This document shows, piece after piece, positions 58,900-64,000 of a stretch of 64,000 bases of DNA. Where the stretch lies: contig JBOZIK010000001.1 in NCBI GenBank assembly GCA_051453625.1, positions 97,356,401 to 97,420,400 on the forward strand, given 5' to 3'. Below the pieces are notes generated by a model that was not told the DNA's origin, ran no database searches, and saw nothing but the letters and a program-made list of their open reading frames with translations. The stretch comes from Welwitschia mirabilis (lineage: Eukaryota > Gnetophyta > Gnetopsida > Welwitschiales). The position numbers and the translations under genes were made by a program. Within the stretch, counting starts at the first letter, position 1. Each line of letters starts with the position of its first letter.

Positions 58900-60270
58900 A
58901 CCCATACTTTCTTTGATTTTTCCTACATAAAATGTTGTAACATTTTACTAGGCCTCTTGGCATTGTTAGTGTAATTTCTATTATTTAATTCCATTAGATA
59001 TTTATATTGATAATGACCTTTATTATGAAAATAGTAATAAACAATATTATTTGTAAATCTTAAATGTTTATACCTTAGCTTGTAATTCCATTTGTTGAAT
59101 AATAAAATTAAACTACTAGTTAAGGCATTATCATGTCCCAAGTTACTTTTAATATTTGAGCTTCTACATTTATTAAGTATGATATTCAATGTCTTCTTTA
59201 CTTAGGTAAAATTATAATTTATTTTTTAAGTTTATTAATTCTTATTATACATTCTTTAAATCACATGTTAGTCTACTAATATCAACTTTAACAATTAAGT
59301 TTTTAGAAGATAATTTACTACAAGAAATATTTTCTTATTTATAAGCTTATTCAAGAGTATGAAGTATTCTTTTCATCTTAGTACATACCTTTTGCAATTC
59401 AACAAATTATTTATAAATTAAGTCATATCTTTTTTGAAGATCCATATCTATATCATCTTCACTTTTTAATTCATGCTCTTCTTTTATCACATCATTTTCC
59501 TATTTAAGATGTACAAAATCAATGTGGTAAGGATGAGATTTTTCATCATCACATGTTTATAATTTTTTTTGCTTCATGATTATCATCCTATCTTGTGAAG
59601 AAAGATCTCTTCTTCTTTTCCTCCTTTCTTAATTTCTTTTCCTACATTCTATTAGCACTAGAACATTTCAAGGCTATATGTTCCTATCCTTCACATACCC
59701 AACATTCTAGTTTGAAAACATTAGATTTAGAAGAAAAAGAAGTGTTACTAGAAGACTTACCTTTAACCTTATATTTGGCTTGAAATCCTAATGATTTTTT
59801 GAAGTCCCCCCTTTTGTTGTGCTTGTGTGAAAGAAGTCGTTTTTACCTTTCTTATAATAAGAGTAAGTTCACCATCTACTTCTTTCTGAGAGTTATCTTT
59901 TTTTGGATCTTTATTTACCTTTTATTTTAATCTTTGTTTTATGCTTTTTCTAGTCTTAAGATCAATGAAATTTTCTTTTAAGACTCCATCTTAGATAAGA
60001 TTCATTTCATAGGCTATTAGAGCACTTTGTAGCTCTTCTATCTTCATAGGGTTGAAATCTTTTGACTTTTTCATGGTTGTAGTTTTGGACCTATATTCAA
60101 GGGTTGGAGATATAACAACTGTTTGTATTATCTTGGCTTTTGAAAGACTTTTTTGAATGCCATCTATTATGTTTGTATAGTTGGAGACCCTTGTGAAGTA
60201 CTCTTGAACTCTTTTTCCATTGTTTATTTTTAGATTTTTAAATTGATTCATCCATACATGAAGATTTAAT
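58900..60270 (-). pseudogene. Outer copia gag remnant with intact CCHC ligands
   Basis: Minus strand. NQFKNLKINNGKRVQEYFTRVSNY starts an 86-codon open piece (59991-60251) with KIIQTVVISPTLEYRSK and SKDFNPMKIEELQSAL, the UBN2/copia gag pattern. At 59663-59704 CWVCEG-stop-EHIALKC keeps all four ligands of a CX2CX4HX4C zinc knuckle, with a TAG inside. A Glu/Asp-rich and coiled-coil segment follows (about 59,330-59,520), then a second knuckle-like segment YYYFHNKGHYQYKY (58923-59189) whose Cys are Tyr or Phe. Gag packages the RNA. Not translatable. Confidence 0.85.
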
Positions 60271-60668
60271 TATTTCATAACAAAAGTATCCTTTATATGT
60301 TTCAACTATAATGTTTCATATTCTTCTTCTGTCTTGTAACCTACTATGCTATTAAACTCCTCTATTATTAGAGTTAAATAAAGTGCATTTTTTGCTTTAG
60401 AATCATACATAAATAATAATTTCTCTTTGTCTTTCTAATCTTTCCTTTACTTGGTCTATGTGATGGTGTTTCTTGTAATATATATTATGGGTTTTGTATG
60501 ATATAAATATCCTTCTTTTATACTTCACTATACTTGAAACTCAAAAGACTATAAGAACACCTACATCCTTATCTTCAAATAGGCATAGTCTATCCCATCA
60601 AAAAGTAAAGACCTAATGGATGATTCCATTTTTATAGTTCACTCAAGTTACTCTTTTTCATAAGTACC

Positions 60669-60681
60669 TACTCTAATACCA
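60669..60681 (-). promoter_or_regulatory. PBS of the outer copia, initiator tRNA-Met type
   Basis: The minus strand reads TGGTATTAGAGTA, one or two transitions from TGGTATCAGAGCA, two bases after the LTR end. This fixes the element's orientation. Confidence 0.88.
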
Positions 60682-60683
60682 CT

Positions 60684-62165
60684 TGAGGATTTTTGAACTT
60701 AAATGAGAGGGGTGAATAAGTTCTAGCAAATAAAAGTTTTACCAATAAGAAAATGAAGAATAATATAATAAGTATCTTACCAAGATAACATGGTTTCTAA
60801 CTTGGATACATTTACACATAGAGGGTAGCTTTATCTCACATGTTTAGATATTCGTAATCTATAAAGGAATTGTGGTTTTGGCTCACCAGCACCCTTACAA
60901 TAATATGAGAGTCTCCTCACAAGGTAGCATCCTCTTTCCCTTAAGAAAACAATAAATGTGCATGCAAACACAACCATAAAGTGAGATGCTCCTCACAAGG
61001 TAACAAACTTTTCTTCTTAGAGAAATATAATAACATGAGTGCTCATAGGAACTTACAAAGCACACCCATATAAGGATTGCCTTATAATAAGAAATAGTAA
61101 AGAGAAGTTCTTAAAATTTGATAATAAAGTAATGGATTTTATAATAGTATTTAAAAATGAGATAGTCCAATAATATAAGATCTAATAAATGAATACAACA
61201 ATAAGCCTAAATGACATATATTTGGAGAAAGCTTGAGTTTCTTATTATTGTTATTAGTGCTAATAATTGATGTAACAATGTAGGATATAATGAATGATAG
61301 ATGCAGACCCTAAAATTCCTTACAAATAATAGCTTTGATCCTTCATGAATAGTTCTAATTACTTATGTGTTCATTTCCTTTATGCTAGATTCATTTGTTA
61401 CATGCCTTGGGAGTATTATTTCTATTCTATCACATCATTTCTTTATAGTATTTGATAGATGCTAGTTATTTAACCTTGGATAGTATCCATTTGATCTTTG
61501 TAATTGCTATGTAATAGATAAGAGCATTTAGGCATTGGGTGTGCACCTTTAATTTTAATTGACATGAACTTTGATCTAATATGTCTTCAAAATTGTAAGC
61601 ATTTCATAATAGTTAGACATCTTTACCTAGTAGAAATCTTTATCCGAAGTGCCTAGAAAATGATGAAACTTGCTATGTATTATCTATAGCCTTTATGAAT
61701 ATGAATCCACAATGCAAAACTTAATGGATTTCCTAAAATGTAAAATAGTCATCAAAGTATAAAATAACTTTGTTACCTATTTCAATTTAACATAGATTTC
61801 TTTAAACATGTAAACATCTCTCATTAGTATTATATCCAACTTTGAGTATAGTTGTCTTTATTTAGATAGTCATCTTTAGCCTATAACTTTAAAAGCTAGT
61901 ACACCTTAGATGTCTTTAGGCTATAGACATCTTTACCATAGATATCTTTCAACTATAGATACCTTTTTCATAGATGTCTTTTATTCTTAAGACATATTTA
62001 GATAAATGATTTTGCATTTTCAATTCTCAGCTTTTCATAAGATATTATATTGAAGGTCTTTCATCATCTTATGCTTATCATGATCTAATTTTTTTATGTT
62101 AATCTATCTACATAATGATATAGAATATTTGATAAATGGAATCATTAAAATTAGATTTACTAATA
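60684..62165 (-). repeat. 5' LTR of the outer copia
   Basis: 1,482 bp from TGAGGATTTTTGAACTT to ACTAATA, matching 36907-38529 with two rather than four 60-bp units. It carries a cluster of AGATGTCT/AGACATCT motifs (61,908-62,000) in what would be U3/promoter sequence. Confidence 0.88.
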
Positions 62166-62170
62166 GACTT
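62166..62170. repeat. Target-site duplication of the outer copia, right copy
   Basis: GACTT, the partner of AACTT at 36902-36906. Confidence 0.65.
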
Positions 62171-63060
62171 TGATATTATCAAGTTTTTTAAAGATACTAG
62201 TAGACCTAATAGGTTGTTATAATCATGTTGGCTACTTATATTTCTTTTAATTATTTGAACTTTTAGCTATGGTTTTAAGAAAATACTAACCTTTATTAAT
62301 ATTCAAGTCTAGAAATCTACCTCTACATATCATCTTAAAAAGTTACCCATGATTGGATAAAGGGCCTTCATCAAAAAAAAATTATAAGTCTACCTTACTT
62401 AAAACCATATTGTGGGCATCTAAGAAGTAGATCCTTAAATCTTTCTAGTGTGCAAGAGAATCTTTCACTATTTTTTTGCTATAAGTTTATGATCTCTCAT
62501 CTAATGACATTGGTATTATAATTAGGGAAGACTTTTCTAATGAAAGCCTAGTTAGATTTAGTCCAAGTAGTGGTAGAAATAATTTTAAATATATATAGTT
62601 ATGATTTGCCTTTTCTTTTAGAAAAAAGGAAAGAAACATTAATTTTAATGCATTAGATGTATTAGGTATTTGAGGGATTGTAAAAATGACACACTTAGAT
62701 TTTATAAGATATAAGTAAGGATCCTTAAATTTTAAACTATGAAAATGTAAAATAAGTGAAATAATTATTTTCTTGAAGTTAATTCTATTAGCATTAGAAA
62801 ATTGAACACCACATAAGGATGTACCTAGATATTGTGTTTAAAGATATTCTTTCAGAGTAAATTTAGGTTAACTAAGATTGATGTTGCTTTTAGAGTCTTG
62901 AGATTAAGAACTTAATTGATTATTTCACTTTTCTTATGATCTCTCATATGAATAGCCTCTACGATTACTCTTATTATCTAATTCATGATCCATTTTAAAA
63001 TTAATAGGATTTAGTGCTACCATTAATTGTTCATTATTAGTTCATAAAACTTAAGAAAAA
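62171..63060 (-). pseudogene. Athila-like gag, N-terminal half (right of the copia insertion)
   Basis: Minus strand: VQFSNANRINFKKIIISLI, FKDPYLYLIK, PNTSNALKLMFLSFFLKEKAN, then ERFSCTLERFKDLLLRCPQY. This follows the plant gypsy gag domain (F-E-L-K-P-x-L-I…G-x-x-x-E-D-P-x-x-H-L…I-K-L-x-x-F-P-F-S-L-x-x-x-A…E-x-x-x-E-A-W-E-R-F-K-D-L-L-R-x-C-P-H-H). Near the insertion point SSNN-stop-KKYK matches S-N-N-Y-x-W. The gene resumes at 36,901 beyond the copia. Confidence 0.88.
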
Positions 63061-63848
63061 AAATCATAAAAAGTTATGTTTTTGATACACTTGATATGTG
63101 AAATACATCAAGAAATCAGTGGCACTAGTGATACTAGACAGAGGTATTATTTGATTAGTTTAAAATAGTTTTAATAATATATGAAAATATAGCTCTTAAG
63201 ATGAATAAAAATTTAAGATGATAGGTTGTTATGAATCACTTAGAGATAAGGATTAGTGCATCAAAAATTTGAAGGACTGATGCGATAATGAAAAACTACT
63301 ATGTGATGCAATGAAAGAAATAAAAATGCAAGAATGAAAAATAGATGAAATAAATAACTTTATTTAGCTTTTGCTAAGGATGATCTTCTTCAAAATTTGT
63401 CTTCAAGTATGTACTAAGGTAGTAAGCTAAGATAGATAAAAAACGAGAAGAGAGAAGATATCATAGAAAGAAAAGATGGAAAAAAGAATTTTTTTAATTA
63501 TTTTCTTGATTTCTTTTCTTTAAACCTATAAAAATCAGTCCCTATAAGAGAATTTGATATACTATTCCAAATAATCTTTGTAATAAAATAAAGAAAATAA
63601 AAATGAAAAGAAGTAAAAATAAAAGAGAAAGAAAATAAATAAATAAATAAATAAGTAAAAAGAAGTCTTAGATTAAATTTCATCAATCAAATGCTAAGTA
63701 CAATCAACACAAATTCACAAATGAGAAAAAAAAGAAAATGAAAATAAAAGGAACTAAAAAAGAATTAATATAAAGGAAAAGGAAAAAATGAGAAAGGAAA
63801 GAACTAAAAAGGTTAGAAAAATGTAAATTTTGTGCATGTCACTACTTT
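63061..63848 (-). other. Untranslated leader of the Athila-like element
   Basis: A/G-rich on the plus strand (many GAAA/AAAT runs; a short (AATA)n near 63,635), no coding motif. The 62-codon ORF 63498-63686 is Phe/Ile/Leu low-complexity. Long leaders between PBS and gag are normal in Athila. Confidence 0.55.
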
Positions 63849-63861
63849 AGAAATGGCACTA
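63849..63861 (-). promoter_or_regulatory. Degraded PBS of the Athila-like element, tRNA-Asp type
   Basis: The minus strand reads TAGTGCCATTTCT against TGGCGCCGTTGCC, preceded by a T-run as usual. Four of the five differences are C/T or G/A transitions. Confidence 0.55.
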
Positions 63862-63867
63862 AAAAGT

Positions 63868-64000
63868 TGTTCGTGCTAAGATATAACTATGCTTATATCT
63901 ATTATCAATGTATGATAATATGTAAAATCATCCTAGGGATATAGATCTTATAGGATCAACCCAAGTTCTATTAATAAAACTAGTACTTCCACTTATAGTA
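63868..64000 (-). repeat. 5' LTR of the Athila-like element, start only
   Basis: Begins TGTTCGTGC and matches the LTR start at 29896 (for example ATTATCAATGTATGA, then GATAATATGTAA or GACAATATGTAA). It continues beyond the window. Confidence 0.7.

Larger units (their letters stand above)
36907..62165 (-). mobile_element. Outer Ty1-copia element (Maximus/SIRE-like), minus strand
   Basis: 3' LTR 36907-38529, PPT 38530-38543, PBS 60669-60681, 5' LTR 60684-62165, TSD AACTT/GACTT. It interrupts the Athila-like gag. Its own body is split by the inner copia at 39272-56309. It keeps gag with a CCHC knuckle, protease and pre-integrase, but jumps at about 58.3 kb from pre-integrase to the end of pol, so integrase core, RT and RNase H were deleted. 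An extra ORF lies downstream of pol, as in SIRE-type elements. The lineage name is inference from domain wording, long LTRs and the extra ORF. Confidence 0.88.
29896..64000 (-). mobile_element. Athila-like Ty3-gypsy element, minus strand, interrupted and open at right edge
   Basis: Left LTR 29896-31186; 5' LTR begins at 63868 and runs past the window. The first 130 bases of both (plus strand) match, for example TATTATCAATGTATGA followed by CAATATGTAA or TAATATGTAA. Gag and protease are clear. Gag is split between 62.2-63.1 kb and 36.0-36.9 kb by the copia at 36907-62165. No RT, RNase H or integrase is found between the protease (35.3 kb) and the 3' LTR; instead a plant-transposon-protein-like ORF remnant lies there. 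So the element is non-autonomous, or lost pol by deletion. It inserted into the copia at 29,340-29,895. Confidence 0.75.

Noticed and set aside
1-64000. CRISPR arrays, operons, ribosome-binding sites or bacterial promoters
   Set aside because: The window is plant nuclear repeat DNA; the tandem repeats present lack the regular spacer structure of CRISPR.

Overview
This is an AT-rich stretch of plant nuclear DNA, almost certainly repeat heterochromatin. I found no intact protein-coding gene. What can be read are decayed LTR retrotransposons (Ty1-copia and Ty3-gypsy), one CACTA DNA transposon, satellites and assembly gaps. The plant assignment rests on CACTA ends, copia primer sites matching initiator tRNA-Met, Athila-type gag motifs, and host-gene fragments of plant type (SPA1-like, RIBA, Y14). 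I cannot name the species.

Left part (1-29 kb), from left to right: a (CT)n tract; a small non-coding minus-strand LTR element (1.6-4.0 kb); a tandem repeat whose units can fold into hairpins (4.2-4.6 kb); a decayed ORF resembling the putative plant transposon protein family (5.8-8.1 kb); a copia element with both LTRs, PBS, PPT, a gag/protease remnant and a deletion from integrase into reverse transcriptase (9.5-15.1 kb); a Ty3-gypsy pol in PR-RT-RNaseH-INT order (17.3-21.5 kb); a weak gag-like remnant (24.0-25.6 kb); and a diverged direct duplication (25.9-27.2 kb).

Right part (29-64 kb): a nest of five elements. A plus-strand copia pol (29.3-29.9 kb) is cut by a minus-strand Athila-like gypsy that starts at 29,896 and runs off the right end. 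The gypsy gag is split by a minus-strand copia at 36,907-62,165 (TSD AACTT/GACTT). That copia is split by a second minus-strand copia at 39,272-56,309 (perfect TSD CATAA). The PPT of this inner copia is split by an 8.3-kb CACTA transposon at 40,968-49,293 (TSD CCC). The CACTA element carries fragments of three unrelated host genes: the DHBP-synthase domain of RIBA (plus strand), the RRM exon of the exon-junction protein Y14 (minus, splice sites kept), and the WD40 part of a SPA1-like light-signalling gene (minus, two blocks). This gene-capturing transposon at the core of a five-level nest is the main result.

Several assembly gaps have the same sequence on both sides and are probably unmerged overlaps. 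Removing the duplicated flanks brings the two inner copia LTRs to nearly equal length.
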